A stretch of 64,000 nt of DNA from an uncultured Acidobacteriia bacterium (GTDB lineage Bacteria > Acidobacteriota > Terriglobia > Bryobacterales > Bryobacteraceae), in the NCBI GenBank assembly GCA_903907865.1, contig CAIVPR010000044.1:1-64000 (forward strand), read 5' to 3'. The notes under the pieces are model-generated. The model did no database searches, was not told where the DNA came from, and was given only the letters and a program-made list of their open reading frames with translations. The translations under genes and the position numbers were made by a program. Below are positions 50,889 to 60,616 of the stretch, in pieces; within the stretch, counting starts at the first letter, position 1; the number at the start of each line of letters is the position of its first letter.

Positions 50889-52139
50889 TCACGCCGTTAC
50901 CAACTCTGCAACTCGCTCTTCCACCCGGGAATAGTGGCTGTCGACATAGGTGTTGAGGATATCCATGAACTCGGCCACGATGGCGTCCCCCCGGAGCGTC
51001 TTGGCCAGCTTGCCGTCGATGTAGACCGGAGCTACAGGCTCCTCGAACGTGCCGGGCAGGGAAATGCCGAGGTTGGCGTGCTTGGATTCGCCGGGACCGT
51101 TGACGATGCAGCCCATCACGGCTACCTTCATCGTCTCCACGTTGTCGTATCGCGTCTTCCAGACCGGCATCTGCTCGCGCAGGTACGTCTGGATCTGGTC
51201 GGCCATGTCCTGGAAGAACGTGCTCGTAGTGCGGCCGCAACCGGGGCAGGCGGTCACCTGCGGGGTGAAGCTGCGGATCCCCATCGACTGCAGGATCTGT
51301 TGGCTGACGATCACTTCCTCGGTGCGGTCGCCGTTGGGCAGAGGAGTCAGCGAAGCGCGGATCGTGTCGCCGATGCCCTCCTGCAGCAGCACGGCCAACC
51401 CCGCAGTTGTTGCGACGATCCCTTTGGCCCCAAGGCCCGCCTCGGTCAGGCCGAGGTGCAGGGCGTGGTCGCTGCGCTTGGCCAGTGCACGGTAGACATC
51501 GATCAGGTCCTGCACGCCGCTGACCTTGGCGCTCAGGATGATCCTGTTGCGTGGCAGGCCGTATTGCTCGGCAGCCTCAGCCGACAGGATGGCGCTCTGG
51601 ACGATGGCGTCAAGTGTGACTGAACGTGCGTCCTTCGGCTCGGCCAGACGGTTGTTCTCGTCCATCATGCGGGTCAGCAGGGCACCGTCGAGCGAGCCCC
51701 AGTTGACGCCGATCCGCACCGGCTTGCCATACTCGATGGCCGCCTCGATCATGGTGCGGAAGTTGTCGTCGTGCTTCTTGCCAATGTTGACGTTGCCCGG
51801 ATTGATCCGGTACTTGGCGAGGGCGCGGGCGCAGGCAGGAAACTTCTTGAGAAGCAGGTGGCCGTTGTAGTGGAAGTCGCCGATCACGGGAACGTTGACG
51901 CCCAGCATTCGAAGGGTGTCCACGATCTTCGGAACCGCGGCGGCCGCAGCCTCGGTGTTGACGGTGACACGGACGAGTTCGGAACCGGCGCGCGCCAAAG
52001 CCATCACCTGGTTGACGGTGCCAGTGACGTCCGCCGTGTCGGTGTTGGTCATCGACTGCACGACAATTGGGTTGTCGCCGCCGACCCTGACCCCTCCGAC
52101 TTGAACAGCCACAGAGGGGCGACGAACGATATCAGCCAT
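50889..52139 (-). CDS. ispG: (E)-4-hydroxy-3-methylbut-2-enyl-diphosphate synthase (MEP pathway)
   Basis: 416 residues from ATG at 52139, with GAGG just before it (an in-frame TTG lies 9 bases upstream). The TIM-barrel N-terminus has [20 protein letters not shown] and [14 protein letters not shown]. The [4Fe-4S] cysteines are in ACPGCGRTT and [10 protein letters not shown], the standard three-Cys plus Glu set. It lacks the plant/Chlamydia-type insertion. The enzyme supplies HMBPP, so the cell uses the MEP route for isoprenoids, consistent with the polyprenyl synthase at 24585-25607. Confidence 0.95.
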   Translation of the reverse strand: MADIVRRPSVAVQVGGVRVGGDNPIVVQSMTNTDTADVTGTVNQVMALARAGSELVRVTVNTEAAAAAVPKIVDTLRMLGVNVPVIGDFHYNGHLLLKKFPACARALAKYRINPGNVNIGKKHDDNFRTMIEAAIEYGKPVRIGVNWGSLDGALLTRMMDENNRLAEPKDARSVTLDAIVQSAILSAEAAEQYGLPRNRIILSAKVSGVQDLIDVYRALAKRSDHALHLGLTEAGLGAKGIVATTAGLAVLLQEGIGDTIRASLTPLPNGDRTEEVIVSQQILQSMGIRSFTPQVTACPGCGRTTSTFFQDMADQIQTYLREQMPVWKTRYDNVETMKVAVMGCIVNGPGESKHANLGISLPGTFEEPVAPVYIDGKLAKTLRGDAIVAEFMDILNTYVDSHYSRVEERVAELVTA

Positions 52140-52191
52140 AAACCTCAATTTTATCAGGCGCGCCGGGGCGGTACCTGGACGCGCGGTACGG

Positions 52192-52962
52192 CTACGCTGC
52201 CAACACGGGGTTGGAGAGGATGCCGATCCCTTCGAGTTCGATCTCGACCGTATCCCCCGGGAGCATCCGGCGCGTGTTGCCCGGTGTTCCGGTGTAGAGG
52301 ACGTCGCCGGGGGTTAGCGTCAGGTACCGGCTGAGGAACGAAATGGTTTCGTGCACGTTGAAGAGCAGGTCGCTGGTGCGCTGTTCCTGCAGGACGTCGC
52401 CGTTGACGCGCGTCTGGAGTGCGAGGTCGCCGTAGTTCAGGCCGGTCACGATCCATGGTCCGAGGGGCCCGAAGGTGTCGCAGCCCTTGGCGCGCCACCA
52501 CTGGCGGTCGGCATTCGGGCCGCGTTGCCAGTTGCGGTCGCTGACGTCGTTGCCGCAAGTGGCGCCGAAAACGCCCGCGGCCGCTTCTTCGATGGAGGCG
52601 TTGCGCAGGGTCTTGCCGATCACGATGACCAATTCTCCCTCGAAGTGGCAGTCCTGCGCGTCGGACGGCACGACGATGGGGTCGCCGGGGTTCTGCAGGC
52701 AGGTCACCGGCTTGTAGAAAATTTCGGGATTCGCGGGAGCCGGTCGGCTGCCGAGGTGGCTCTTGTAGTTCAGCCCGACCGCGAGGACCTTGGTCGGCTC
52801 GCATGGCACCAACAGCTTGGCCTCGTCGAAACCGATCACCCGGCCCGTGGGAACCGGTGTGTCAAAGAGGCCGCCCTCCAGTTCGTGGAACGTGCGGTTT
52901 CCCGTGTCCACAGTTGCGTAGCGGGCCTTGCCCTGATGTTCGACTCTCGCGAAAATGCTCAT
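52192..52962 (-). CDS. Fumarylacetoacetate hydrolase-family enzyme
   Basis: 256 residues from ATG at 52962. The FAH fold is shown by [29 protein letters not shown] with the metal-binding Glu pair, and [25 protein letters not shown] and [10 protein letters not shown] are also typical. Members include 2-hydroxyhepta-2,4-diene-dioate isomerases, acylpyruvases and oxaloacetate decarboxylases, and the reaction cannot be fixed here. It begins the leftward run ending at 46356. TATAAT (52973-52978 reversed) lies 11 bp upstream, overlapping an in-frame ATG at 52974. Confidence 0.88.
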   Translation of the reverse strand: MSIFARVEHQGKARYATVDTGNRTFHELEGGLFDTPVPTGRVIGFDEAKLLVPCEPTKVLAVGLNYKSHLGSRPAPANPEIFYKPVTCLQNPGDPIVVPSDAQDCHFEGELVIVIGKTLRNASIEEAAAGVFGATCGNDVSDRNWQRGPNADRQWWRAKGCDTFGPLGPWIVTGLNYGDLALQTRVNGDVLQEQRTSDLLFNVHETISFLSRYLTLTPGDVLYTGTPGNTRRMLPGDTVEIELEGIGILSNPVLAA

Positions 52963-52972
52963 CTTCCCGACC

Positions 52973-52978
52973 ATTATA
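52973..52978 (-). promoter_or_regulatory. Consensus -10 box before the FAH-family gene
   Basis: TATAAT on the minus strand overlaps an alternative in-frame ATG (52974). The predicted transcription start is about 4 bases before the ATG at 52962, so the alternative codon cannot be used from this promoter. No convincing -35 was found. Confidence 0.35.
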
Positions 52979-53110
52979 CGGAGGGGTTGCACCTGGCGGA
53001 CGAGCCCCAACCTTGGTGAGGGCAACTTGCGATAGTGTTTGCGTTACAATTCAGTCTGTGTCCCCGCGTCAGGGTCTTTCCTGGAATTTTTTGCGGGCAC
53101 GGATTCACCA

Positions 53111-53461
53111 ATGGACAAGCCGGCGCAAAACATACAAGACAGTTTTCTGAACAATGCGCGCAAAGAAAAGGGGCTCGTCACGATCTACCTTTTGAGCGGA
53201 GTGAAGCTCACGGGACGGATCAAGAGCTTCGACAAGTACTCTCTCGTGCTGGAAACAAACAACTTGGAACAGTTGATCTTCAAGCACGCCATTTCCACCG
53301 TGGTCACAACGCGTCCTGTTGGCGGTTCGCCAGCCGTACCGCACGTGGCGGCCAGCCCTGTTCCGGCTCCCGCAAGCCACGGACCGAAGGAACCCGGAAA
53401 CACCGCTGGGACCCATACCGCGCCGGGGTTGCCGCCGCAGTTGGCACACCAGGAGTCCTAG
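53111..53461 (+). CDS. hfq: RNA chaperone Hfq
   Basis: 116 residues from ATG at 53111. [20 protein letters not shown] and [20 protein letters not shown] form Sm1 with the proximal-face Gln and Asp/Lys residues. The Sm2 motif reads [10 protein letters not shown], giving the usual K-H of the uridine-binding site. The ~45-residue C-terminal tail is Pro/Ala/His-rich and probably disordered. The stop is TAG at 53459-53461, and hflX follows in the same frame. Confidence 0.93.
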   Translation: MDKPAQNIQDSFLNNARKEKGLVTIYLLSGVKLTGRIKSFDKYSLVLETNNLEQLIFKHAISTVVTTRPVGGSPAVPHVAASPVPAPASHGPKEPGNTAGTHTAPGLPPQLAHQES

Positions 53462-53484
53462 GCCCTGCCAAGCGCGGACCGGAA

Positions 53485-53503
53485 AAGGAAGGCAACGACG
53501 ATC
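53485..53503 (+). promoter_or_regulatory. Strong Shine-Dalgarno in front of an AUC start codon
   Basis: AAGGAAGG (53485-53492) lies 8 bases before ATC at 53501-53503, the ideal spacing for initiation. Downstream, the frame encodes the conserved HflX N-terminus. No ATG, GTG or TTG occurs in frame between the hfq stop and 53564. Confidence 0.5.
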
Positions 53504-54847
53504 GACCTAGCGCAATCCCCGGAGAAGGCCATTCTTGCCGGATTCGAACGCCGCAAGGGACACGTGTCCGGGGCGGCTTCCGAGTCGTTCGCGGAACTTC
53601 ATGAACTCGCGGGCAGCGCCGGGGTCGAAATCGTGGCCGAGAGTTTCCAGACGCGTCCAACCATGGATGCCGCGACCTTGATCGGGCATGGCAAGGTGCT
53701 GGAGTTGAAGGAACTGGCGGAGGCGTGCCAAGCGGACGTCGTCATCTTCGACAACGATCTTACGCCGACCCAGCAGCGCAACTTGGAAGCGGGCATCGGG
53801 GTCAAGGTCATTGACCGGACGCAAATAATCCTGGACATCTTCGCCAAGCGCGCCCGCACGGCGGAGGGCCGCCTGCAGGTGGAACTGGCGCAATTGAAGT
53901 ACCTGTTGCCACGCCTGTCAGGGCAGGGAATCAGCATGTCCCGGTTGGGCGGTGGCATCGGCACCCGCGGACCCGGCGAAACCAAGCTGGAGACCGACCG
54001 TCGCCGGATCGACGTCCGGATCAAAAAGATCGAGTTGGACCTCGAGAAGGTCCGGCGCGGTCGCGCCCTGCACCGCGAAAAGCGCGACGCGTTGCCGATC
54101 CCTACGATCTCCCTGGCGGGTTACACGAATGCGGGCAAGTCAACCCTCTTCAACCGGCTTACCAGTTCCGTCGTCCTGGCTGATGCCAAGATGTTCGCGA
54201 CACTCGATCCAACTGTGCGCGCCATTACGTTGCCTTCGCGGCGGCGGGTGCTGTTGAGCGACACCGTTGGTTTCATTCGAAACCTGCCGACGACACTCAT
54301 CGAAGCCTTCAAAGCGACGTTGGAGGAGGTGGCCGAGGCGAGCCTGATCGTGCACATGGTGGACGTGTCGTCCGAGCAAGCGGCGGCGCACGTGGCCGAA
54401 GTATTCCGAATCTTGGGCGAAATCGGCGCTGCCACCACGCCGCAACTTCTGGTCTTGAACAAGTGCGACCGTCTTGCCGAAAACGGGAGTATGCTGGATG
54501 TGAATGCCGAAGTCTTGGGTGCCCGCTTGCTGGAACCGACGGGTCAACACTTGTCGGTCAAGTCAGTACTTGCGAGCGGCAAGACCGGTGCCGGGCTGGA
54601 GGAACTGCTGGCCATGATCGACCACGCCATCGCCTTTGATGAAGTCGAGTCCGTCCGTTTCCGCATCCCGATGAAGGATGGAGCGTCGATTGCCATGCTC
54701 CACGAGTTCGGTCGCGTCCGGGCCGAGGACTACAGCGGGAACCTCTGCGTGATCGACGCGGACGCACCCGAGTCCTTGCGTTTGAAGCTGCGGCGGTACC
54801 TGGTGGGGAAATCCACCGAGCCTGTGGAAATTTCTGTGAAGAACTGA
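53501..54847 (+). CDS. hflX: GTPase HflX, probably started at AUC
   Basis: 448 residues from ATC at 53501. The first canonical start is GTG at 53564, but family homology ([15 protein letters not shown], like E. coli GEQAVLVHIYF) extends before it. The HflX domain has [20 protein letters not shown] and [20 protein letters not shown], and [19 protein letters not shown] precedes the G domain: G1 [10 protein letters not shown]3 [11 protein letters not shown]4 NKCD. HflX splits stalled ribosomes and associates with 50S subunits. Co-location with hfq is also seen in enterobacteria. It lies in the same frame as hfq, 39 bp after the TAG. Confidence 0.9.
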   Translation: MDLAQSPEKAILAGFERRKGHVSGAASESFAELHELAGSAGVEIVAESFQTRPTMDAATLIGHGKVLELKELAEACQADVVIFDNDLTPTQQRNLEAGIGVKVIDRTQIILDIFAKRARTAEGRLQVELAQLKYLLPRLSGQGISMSRLGGGIGTRGPGETKLETDRRRIDVRIKKIELDLEKVRRGRALHREKRDALPIPTISLAGYTNAGKSTLFNRLTSSVVLADAKMFATLDPTVRAITLPSRRRVLLSDTVGFIRNLPTTLIEAFKATLEEVAEASLIVHMVDVSSEQAAAHVAEVFRILGEIGAATTPQLLVLNKCDRLAENGSMLDVNAEVLGARLLEPTGQHLSVKSVLASGKTGAGLEELLAMIDHAIAFDEVESVRFRIPMKDGASIAMLHEFGRVRAEDYSGNLCVIDADAPESLRLKLRRYLVGKSTEPVEISVKN

Positions 54848-55031
54848 GTGGCGAGGTCCGCAAACCATTGTCCCCACGCGACTTTCTCTACTTTGAACCG
54901 AAACGCGGCACCGCCGGTAAGCCCGTGCGAATCAATGGCTTAACACGAGACCGGGTGAATTGCAAGTGCCAAATGGACAGCTCTTCGCCAACCTCCTGTT
55001 TCCATAAGATTTCCACAAACGGAGGTGTCGT

Positions 55032-55784
55032 TTGAACATCCCAAACACCCTCACCATCGCCCGTATTTTCTTTGTTCCGCTGCTGGTGGCGGTGCTTGTA
55101 CAGGAGAATATTGCCGTCCATTGGAACGGGGTAATCCTCACAAACGACGTCGTCGCCCTGGTGATTTTCTGGCTCGCGGCGATCACTGATTTGCTTGACG
55201 GCTACCTTGCGCGCCGCTGGAAACAGGTCACAACCATCGGAACCCTCTTGGATCCAATCGCGGACAAGCTTCTGGTCTCTGCGGCATTGATCGCCCTGGT
55301 CCAGATGCGGATGGTTCCAAGTTGGCTGGTTGTTCTGTTAATCGGTCGTGAATTTGCGGTCTCGGGGCTCAGAAGTATCGCGGCCGCCGAGGGGTATACC
55401 ATCAGCGCAAGCGAGCTGGGGAAAACAAAGACATTCTTTCAGGTAGTGGCGATCTCGCTGCTGATGATTGGAATCCACCACCAGTGGGTCCTGCGGTGGG
55501 CGCGGATCTCCCTGTTCGCTGTTGTTGTGTTTTCGCTCTGGTCGGCGGTGGCCTATTTTGCGAAGTTCTGGCGGAAGGTCGACGTCGGCGTAAAACAGCG
55601 TCGTCGCGCCGAATTGTTGATCGCGGAACGGGAGCAGCGCCGAATTGTGATTGCCAAGCGGCGGGAATCGCTGGCGCAGAGGCGGGCCGACCGCATTGCC
55701 CGACGTTCCGGTAGACAGCCTACAGAGGATCTGATGCCGGACGGGTTTTCTGCACAAACTCAGGACCTTCCGCCGTCAGCCTGA
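55032..55784 (+). CDS. pgsA: CDP-diacylglycerol-glycerol-3-phosphate 3-phosphatidyltransferase
   Basis: 250 residues from TTG at 55032, supported by GGAGG 6 bases upstream. The CDP-alcohol phosphotransferase motif is complete: DLLDGYLARRWKQVTTIGTL followed by LDPIADK. Membrane helices are visible at ~20-40, ~85-105 and ~150-175. The C-terminus carries an added ~70-residue Arg-rich tail (RRRAELLIAEREQRRIVIAK). It makes phosphatidylglycerophosphate. Its last 65 bp overlap the opposing RodZ-like gene. Confidence 0.9.
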   Translation: MNIPNTLTIARIFFVPLLVAVLVQENIAVHWNGVILTNDVVALVIFWLAAITDLLDGYLARRWKQVTTIGTLLDPIADKLLVSAALIALVQMRMVPSWLVVLLIGREFAVSGLRSIAAAEGYTISASELGKTKTFFQVVAISLLMIGIHHQWVLRWARISLFAVVVFSLWSAVAYFAKFWRKVDVGVKQRRRAELLIAEREQRRIVIAKRRESLAQRRADRIARRSGRQPTEDLMPDGFSAQTQDLPPSA

Positions 55785-56571
55785 CGGTTCGGACCTGTCC
55801 CTGCAAGCCGATCGGGTCGAGCGGCTTTCCGTTCAACGAGATTAGCAGGCCCCCGGCGTTGCCAGCGACCACCTTCACGAGCGAATCGGCCCCGACTGCC
55901 TTCGTATCGTTGGCCTTCAGCATGCCGACAAACGTTGTGTGCCCATCCGCAGTCACCTGAACCCATGACGATTCGCGGGCGGTCAGGACAACCTGCACGG
56001 GCCTGTTGGCGATGTCCGGAGACGGTAGGGTGGAACTGGGGGAAACCGCGCCCTCAATTGCGGGAGTGGATGACGCAGCCTGCGGATCCGGGCCGCTTGG
56101 AGTTGGAGTTGCGGTGCTCAGGACCGGGGCCGGGCTGGCGGGCGTATCGGCTCTAGGGCTGGAGGTCTGGGCGATTGCCGACTTGGGGTGTTCGAAATAC
56201 CACCAACCGCCGCCAGCGGCACCGACCGCCAATATGCACCACACCGCAGCGGAAGCGGCGGGAGTCATAATGGCATTCCAGCGCGACGCCGACGCCTTCG
56301 CGGGGGGATTCGGAAGCGGAGCGGATTCAAGGTCGAAGCGGGGCATTCCGGCCAGCAGTGGCTCGGGATCCATCCGCAGGTATGTGGCGTACTGCCGCAC
56401 GAAATTGCGGGCGAAAACGATGCCCGGCAACTGGTCCAACTGTCCCTTCTCGATGGCGTCCAGGAAGCGCGGAGAAATCCGTGTCCCCTTGGAAACATCG
56501 TCCAACGACAGCTGTTGGCGTGATCGTTCGTTCCTCAAGGCCGGTCCTATGCCGGATTCTAGAAATCCCAT
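55720..56571 (-). CDS. RodZ-like helix-turn-helix membrane protein
   Basis: 283 residues from ATG at 56571 with GGAG 6 bases upstream. A cytoplasmic HTH domain is seen at ~5-75 (GPALRNERSRQQLSLDDVSK, ARNFVRQYATYLRMDPE). One membrane helix lies around 105-125 (AASAAVWCILAVGAAGGGWW). A Pro/Ser/Thr-rich linker leads to a DUF4115-like domain (SWVQVTADGHTTFVGMLKAN, then VGNAGGLLISLNGKPLDPIG-like strands). RodZ links MreB to the wall-building elongasome. The 3' end overlaps pgsA. Confidence 0.85.
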   Translation of the reverse strand: MGFLESGIGPALRNERSRQQLSLDDVSKGTRISPRFLDAIEKGQLDQLPGIVFARNFVRQYATYLRMDPEPLLAGMPRFDLESAPLPNPPAKASASRWNAIMTPAASAAVWCILAVGAAGGGWWYFEHPKSAIAQTSSPRADTPASPAPVLSTATPTPSGPDPQAASSTPAIEGAVSPSSTLPSPDIANRPVQVVLTARESSWVQVTADGHTTFVGMLKANDTKAVGADSLVKVVAGNAGGLLISLNGKPLDPIGLQGQVRTVRLTAEGPEFVQKTRPASDPL

Positions 56572-56682
56572 ACCCGTCTCCGATTCATGGTACACCATAT
56601 ACATTCGTAGTGGTACCCCAAGTTGTTGTTTCATCGAAGGTTAATATCCCATGGGAAGTGTCGGGCTATTCTAAAGGGGAAC

Positions 56683-57594
56683 ATGTCCCGAGTTGCGTCC
56701 CTACTCCGAGCGGTGCCCACGACATCTGCGACCCTACTGTGTGCCTTCGTCTGCGTGGGCATCCTGCAAGCCCAGTCGAAGGCGCCGGAGTTCAGCGGCG
56801 AGGCTGCCCTCGGATACACCGCAAAGGCGGTGGCTTTTGGCCCGCGCCCGTCGGGCTCGGCGGAGAATGTTAAATTGCGCGCTTGGATCCGCCAGCAACT
56901 GGCGACACGTGGGTGCGAGATCACTTCCGACAAGTTCACGGCGCAGACCCCGTCCGGACCGGTCCAGATGGAAAACCTCATCGCTAGGTTTCCAGGCAAG
57001 TCCGGAAAGGCCATCGCCATTACCGGCCACTTCGACACCAAGAAGATGGACAAGTTCGTCGGTGCCAACGACGGTGGATCCTCGACCGGCTTCCTGCTGG
57101 AACTGGCCGCGGTCATGCAGGGCCGTCCCCGGCAGGACGACCTGATCCTCGTGTTTTTCGACGGCGAGGAAGCGGTGAAGGAATGGACCGACACCGACAG
57201 TATCTACGGCAGTCGGCATCTGGCAGAAAAGTGGAACACCGACGGCACCAACCGCAAGCTGAAGGCGCTGATCAATGTGGATATGATCGGCGACAAGAAC
57301 TTCAGCATTGTGTGGGAAACCAATTCCGCGGCGTCCTTGCGCAAGTTTGTCTGGGACACGGCCGACTCGTTGGGCTACTCGAAGTACTTCCCGCGCGACG
57401 GCGGCAACGTGGCTGACGACCACATGCCGTTCCTCAATGCCGGCGTGCGAGCGCTGGACTTGATCGATTTCCAATCACAGGGCTCGTTCTGGCACACGCC
57501 TCAGGACACCATGGACAAGCTGTCGGCCAACAGCTTCAAGATTCTGGGCACAGTCGTTGTCAAAGCGATCGAGGGACTGGAATCGCAACGGTGA
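56683..57594 (+). CDS. Secreted M28-family, glutaminyl-cyclase-like protein
   Basis: 303 residues from ATG at 56683 (AAAGGGG upstream). A signal peptide (TLLCAFVCVGILQAQ) precedes an M28 fold. TGHFDTKK and GANDGGSSTGFLLELA hold the first metal ligands. LVFFDGEEAVKEW followed by DSIYGSRHLAEKW, and DDHMPFLNAGVRALDLIDF with FWHTPQD, match animal and bacterial glutaminyl-peptide cyclotransferases more than ordinary aminopeptidases. Such enzymes form N-terminal pyroglutamate. A peptidase role remains possible. The stop overlaps the truB GTG. Confidence 0.8.
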   Translation: MSRVASLLRAVPTTSATLLCAFVCVGILQAQSKAPEFSGEAALGYTAKAVAFGPRPSGSAENVKLRAWIRQQLATRGCEITSDKFTAQTPSGPVQMENLIARFPGKSGKAIAITGHFDTKKMDKFVGANDGGSSTGFLLELAAVMQGRPRQDDLILVFFDGEEAVKEWTDTDSIYGSRHLAEKWNTDGTNRKLKALINVDMIGDKNFSIVWETNSAASLRKFVWDTADSLGYSKYFPRDGGNVADDHMPFLNAGVRALDLIDFQSQGSFWHTPQDTMDKLSANSFKILGTVVVKAIEGLESQR

Positions 57595-58487
57595 CGTTTG
57601 ACGGAGTTGTTGTTGTCGACAAGCCAGCCGGTTGGACATCCCACGACGCTGTTGCCAAACTAAGGGGCATTTTCGGAACGCGCAAGGTCGGGCACTTAGG
57701 CACATTGGACCCGCTGGCGACCGGTGTGCTGCCCGTCATGATCGGCCAGTGCACCCGGCTCGCCCGCTTCTGGGAAGATTCGGAAAAGGCGTACGACGCC
57801 TTGATCCGTTTCGGCTTCTCCACCACCACCTATGACCGCGACGGCGAGCCCAGCAGCGAGCCCGTGGAGTTCGCGGTTGACCCTGCCCATTTGGAGGCGT
57901 GCCTCGGTGCGTTTCGGGGCGAGATCTCGCAAGTTCCGCCCGCCGTCTCGGCGCGGAAGATCAACGGTGTTCCGGCTTACAAGCTGGTCCGCAAGAACAT
58001 TGAGGTGCACTTGGCCGCATCGGACGTGACGGTGTACGAACTCTCGCTCCAGTCCGTGGAGGGCAGTTTGGCGCGCATCTTCGTACGGTGTTCGCCGGGC
58101 ACCTACATCCGGTCGATTGCCCATCATCTCGGCCAGATCCTCGGTTGCGGTGGCCACATCGAGGAACTTCGGCGGACCGCGTCCGGACCGTTCAAAATCG
58201 AGGAAGCGTTCACATTGGAGCGCTTGCAGCTGCTGAAGAACGAAGGCCGGCTGTCGGAGGCGCTTTTGCCGATGGCGGAACTGCTGCCGAAGTTTCCGAA
58301 GGCCTTTGTCGACGACATCACCGTGCGCCACATTCGCCAGGGCCGCGATTTCAACACTTCGCCGTTCAGCGTGCAACCCGGCACGCCGTGCGTGAAGGCG
58401 ATTGGACCCGACGGTTGCCTGGTTGCCATCGGACGAATCGTCGTCCCGAATCTCTACCATCCCGAAGTCGTCCTGGTGGACTCGTAG
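57591..58487 (+). CDS. truB: tRNA pseudouridine-55 synthase
   Basis: 298 residues, GTG start overlapping the previous stop (GTGA). DKPAGWTSHDAVAKLRGIFG and GHLGTLDPLATGVLP contain the catalytic Asp. FSTTTYDRDGEP and RCSPGTYIRSIAHHLG are further family motifs. It modifies U55 in the tRNA T loop. The length is normal and the C-terminal PUA-like end is retained. Confidence 0.95.
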   Translation: MTFDGVVVVDKPAGWTSHDAVAKLRGIFGTRKVGHLGTLDPLATGVLPVMIGQCTRLARFWEDSEKAYDALIRFGFSTTTYDRDGEPSSEPVEFAVDPAHLEACLGAFRGEISQVPPAVSARKINGVPAYKLVRKNIEVHLAASDVTVYELSLQSVEGSLARIFVRCSPGTYIRSIAHHLGQILGCGGHIEELRRTASGPFKIEEAFTLERLQLLKNEGRLSEALLPMAELLPKFPKAFVDDITVRHIRQGRDFNTSPFSVQPGTPCVKAIGPDGCLVAIGRIVVPNLYHPEVVLVDS

Positions 58488-58550
58488 GGCCGACTGGTCG
58501 CCACCTCCGATCCGGCTTCCCCTGCATGGGATCATGAAGACTGCGATTCC

Positions 58551-59666
58551 ATGACGACGACCGATTCCCATGGCGTTCTCCCCTCCCAGGCTCTGGAGGC
58601 GATGATCGCTTCCGGTGCCATCCGCGCCCGGAATCCAGTCCTTCCCGAGCAGGTTCAGCCCTCCTCAATTGACCTGCGCCTTGGTTCCGAGGCCTACAGG
58701 GTGCGGGCCAGCTTCCTCGCCAACGGTTCGGACACCGTCACCAGCAAGCTTGAGAAGTACCGTCTGCATACCGTCGACCTGACGCGCCCGGCCGTCCTCG
58801 AAAAAGGCTGCGTCTACATTGTTCCGCTGCAGGAGGAGTTGAACCTTCCAGCCGGGATTTCTGGTCGCGCCAATCCCAAGAGTTCCACGGGCCGCATCGA
58901 CGTCTTCACACGCCTCATCACGGATGAAGGCAGGCGTTTCGAGATCGTCCCGGCAGGCTACAAGGGCCGGCTTTACGCCGAGGTGGTGCCGCGCACATTC
59001 AGCATCGTTGTCCGGCAGGGCGACAGGCTCTCCCAACTGCGCTTGTTCCAAGGCGAATACCTTCCTTCCGATCAGGTCCTGCGGCGCCTGGGCGACCAGG
59101 AAGCCCTGATCTACTTGCCCGACGCAACCCGCGGCGAGCCCCTCATCCAGAACGGCCTGCGCCTGTCGGTCGACCTTTCCGATGCCGAGACTATCGGTTT
59201 CCGGGCCCGGAAGCACGCGCCCCTGATCGATCTTGCACGCATCAACCACTACGACCCGGCGGACTTCTTCGACCCAATCCGTCGCAACGAGAGCCGTACC
59301 CTGATCCTTGATCCCGAGGACTTCTACATCCTCGCGTCCCGGGAGAAGGTCCGCATCCCGGCCCTCTACGCTGCTGAGATGGTGCCCTTCGACCCCACCA
59401 TCGGCGAATTCCGCATCCACTACGCGGGCTTCTTCGACCCCGGTTTCGGGTACGGCCAGGGCGAAATCAACGGCACGCGGGCGGTTCTGGAAGTGCGGTC
59501 GCACGAGGTTCCGTTCATCTTGGAGGATGGCCAGGCGGTGGCTAGCCTCGTCTACGAAAAACTGTTGGAGCGCCCGAGAGTCCTCTATGGCGAGGGCATC
59601 GGGTCCTCCTACCAACACCAGGGATTGAAATTGAGCAAACACTTCAGGACTCCGGCCAATGTCTGA
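58551..59666 (+). CDS. dcd: dCTP deaminase, duplicated-domain form
   Basis: 371 residues, about twice the length of the E. coli enzyme. The first copy (~20-180) has QVQPSSIDLRLGSEAYRV and SGRANPKSSTGRIDVFT. The second (~200-370) has LILDPEDFYILASREKVRIP and HYAGFFDPGFGYGQGEINGT with the Glu/Asp end. Such tandem fusions are known among alpha-proteobacteria and Acidobacteriota. The enzyme makes dUTP, and so dTTP. It overlaps the next gene by 8 bp. Confidence 0.88.
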   Translation: MTTTDSHGVLPSQALEAMIASGAIRARNPVLPEQVQPSSIDLRLGSEAYRVRASFLANGSDTVTSKLEKYRLHTVDLTRPAVLEKGCVYIVPLQEELNLPAGISGRANPKSSTGRIDVFTRLITDEGRRFEIVPAGYKGRLYAEVVPRTFSIVVRQGDRLSQLRLFQGEYLPSDQVLRRLGDQEALIYLPDATRGEPLIQNGLRLSVDLSDAETIGFRARKHAPLIDLARINHYDPADFFDPIRRNESRTLILDPEDFYILASREKVRIPALYAAEMVPFDPTIGEFRIHYAGFFDPGFGYGQGEINGTRAVLEVRSHEVPFILEDGQAVASLVYEKLLERPRVLYGEGIGSSYQHQGLKLSKHFRTPANV

Positions 59667-60615
59667 GCCCCAATTCGACGTTACGGGAATAGGCCTCAAC
59701 GCCACCGATACCGTTTTCCGCGTCCCGCATTTCCCTGCCTACGGGGGCAAGGTGCCTTTTGCCGACGAGCACTATTCCGTCGGCGGCCAGATGGCCAGCG
59801 CCATTGTGACCTGCGCCAAACTGGGGCTGCGGTCCAAGTACATTGGAGCGGTCGGGGACGACTACCGGGGCCAACTCCAGATCGAGAGCCTGGAGGAGTC
59901 GGGTGTCAATATCGACCACGTGCGGCGGCGCACCAACTGCCCCAACCAGTCGGCCTACATCGTGATCGACGAGGCAACCGGCGAGCGCACCGTCTTCTGG
60001 AACCACGCCGATTGCCTGACGCTACAACCGGACGAGATCACGCCGGAGCAGATCCTCGGCACGCGGCTGCTCCACGTGGACTGCCACGACACGGCAGCGG
60101 TGGAGAAAGCCGCGAAGATCGCGTCGGCCAACGGAATTCCGGTGACCGCCGATGTGGATACCCTTTACGCCGGTTTCGACCGGGTGCTGCCGTTCATCGA
60201 CTACCTCGTTGCAAGCTCCGAATTTCCGGCCCGGCTTACTGGCATCGAGGACCCATTCAAGGCGCTGTCCGCAATCCAGGAACGCCACGGAATGCGGGTT
60301 GCGGCCATGACGCTGGGGGCCCACGGGTCGCTCGCCCTGATCGAAGGTAGATTCGTCTACTCGCCAGCCTTCGTGGTCAATTGCCTCGACACTACGGGCG
60401 CCGGCGACGTGTTCCACGGGGCGTTCTGCTACGCGATACTCCAGGAAATGCCGATCGCCGACGCCCTCGGCTTTTCCAACGCCATGGCGGCGCTGAATTG
60501 CACCAAGATGGGGGCCCGGGGCGGCATCGCGACCTTGGAAGAAGCCGATGCGCTGTTGGCCCGCGGCGAACGGCGGTCGCGAACGGATATCGTCTCCAGA
60601 TCGTCTTCTAAATAG
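59659..60615 (+). CDS. PfkB-family sugar kinase
   Basis: 318 residues. SVGGQMASAIVTCAKLGLRS is the N-terminal PfkB signature region, and DTTGAGDVFHGAFCYAI carries the catalytic Asp and anion hole. The family covers ribokinase, fructokinase and nucleoside kinases. I see no residue that fixes the sugar. It overlaps dcd by 8 bp and lies 1 bp before the rhomboid start, so it is co-transcribed with them. Confidence 0.88.
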   Translation: MSEPQFDVTGIGLNATDTVFRVPHFPAYGGKVPFADEHYSVGGQMASAIVTCAKLGLRSKYIGAVGDDYRGQLQIESLEESGVNIDHVRRRTNCPNQSAYIVIDEATGERTVFWNHADCLTLQPDEITPEQILGTRLLHVDCHDTAAVEKAAKIASANGIPVTADVDTLYAGFDRVLPFIDYLVASSEFPARLTGIEDPFKALSAIQERHGMRVAAMTLGAHGSLALIEGRFVYSPAFVVNCLDTTGAGDVFHGAFCYAILQEMPIADALGFSNAMAALNCTKMGARGGIATLEEADALLARGERRSRTDIVSRSSSK

Positions 60616-60616
60616 A

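Noticed and set aside
58551-59666. Duplicated dcd domain as an assembly artefact
   Set aside because: The two halves differ strongly in sequence, so this is an old domain duplication, known in other bacteria.
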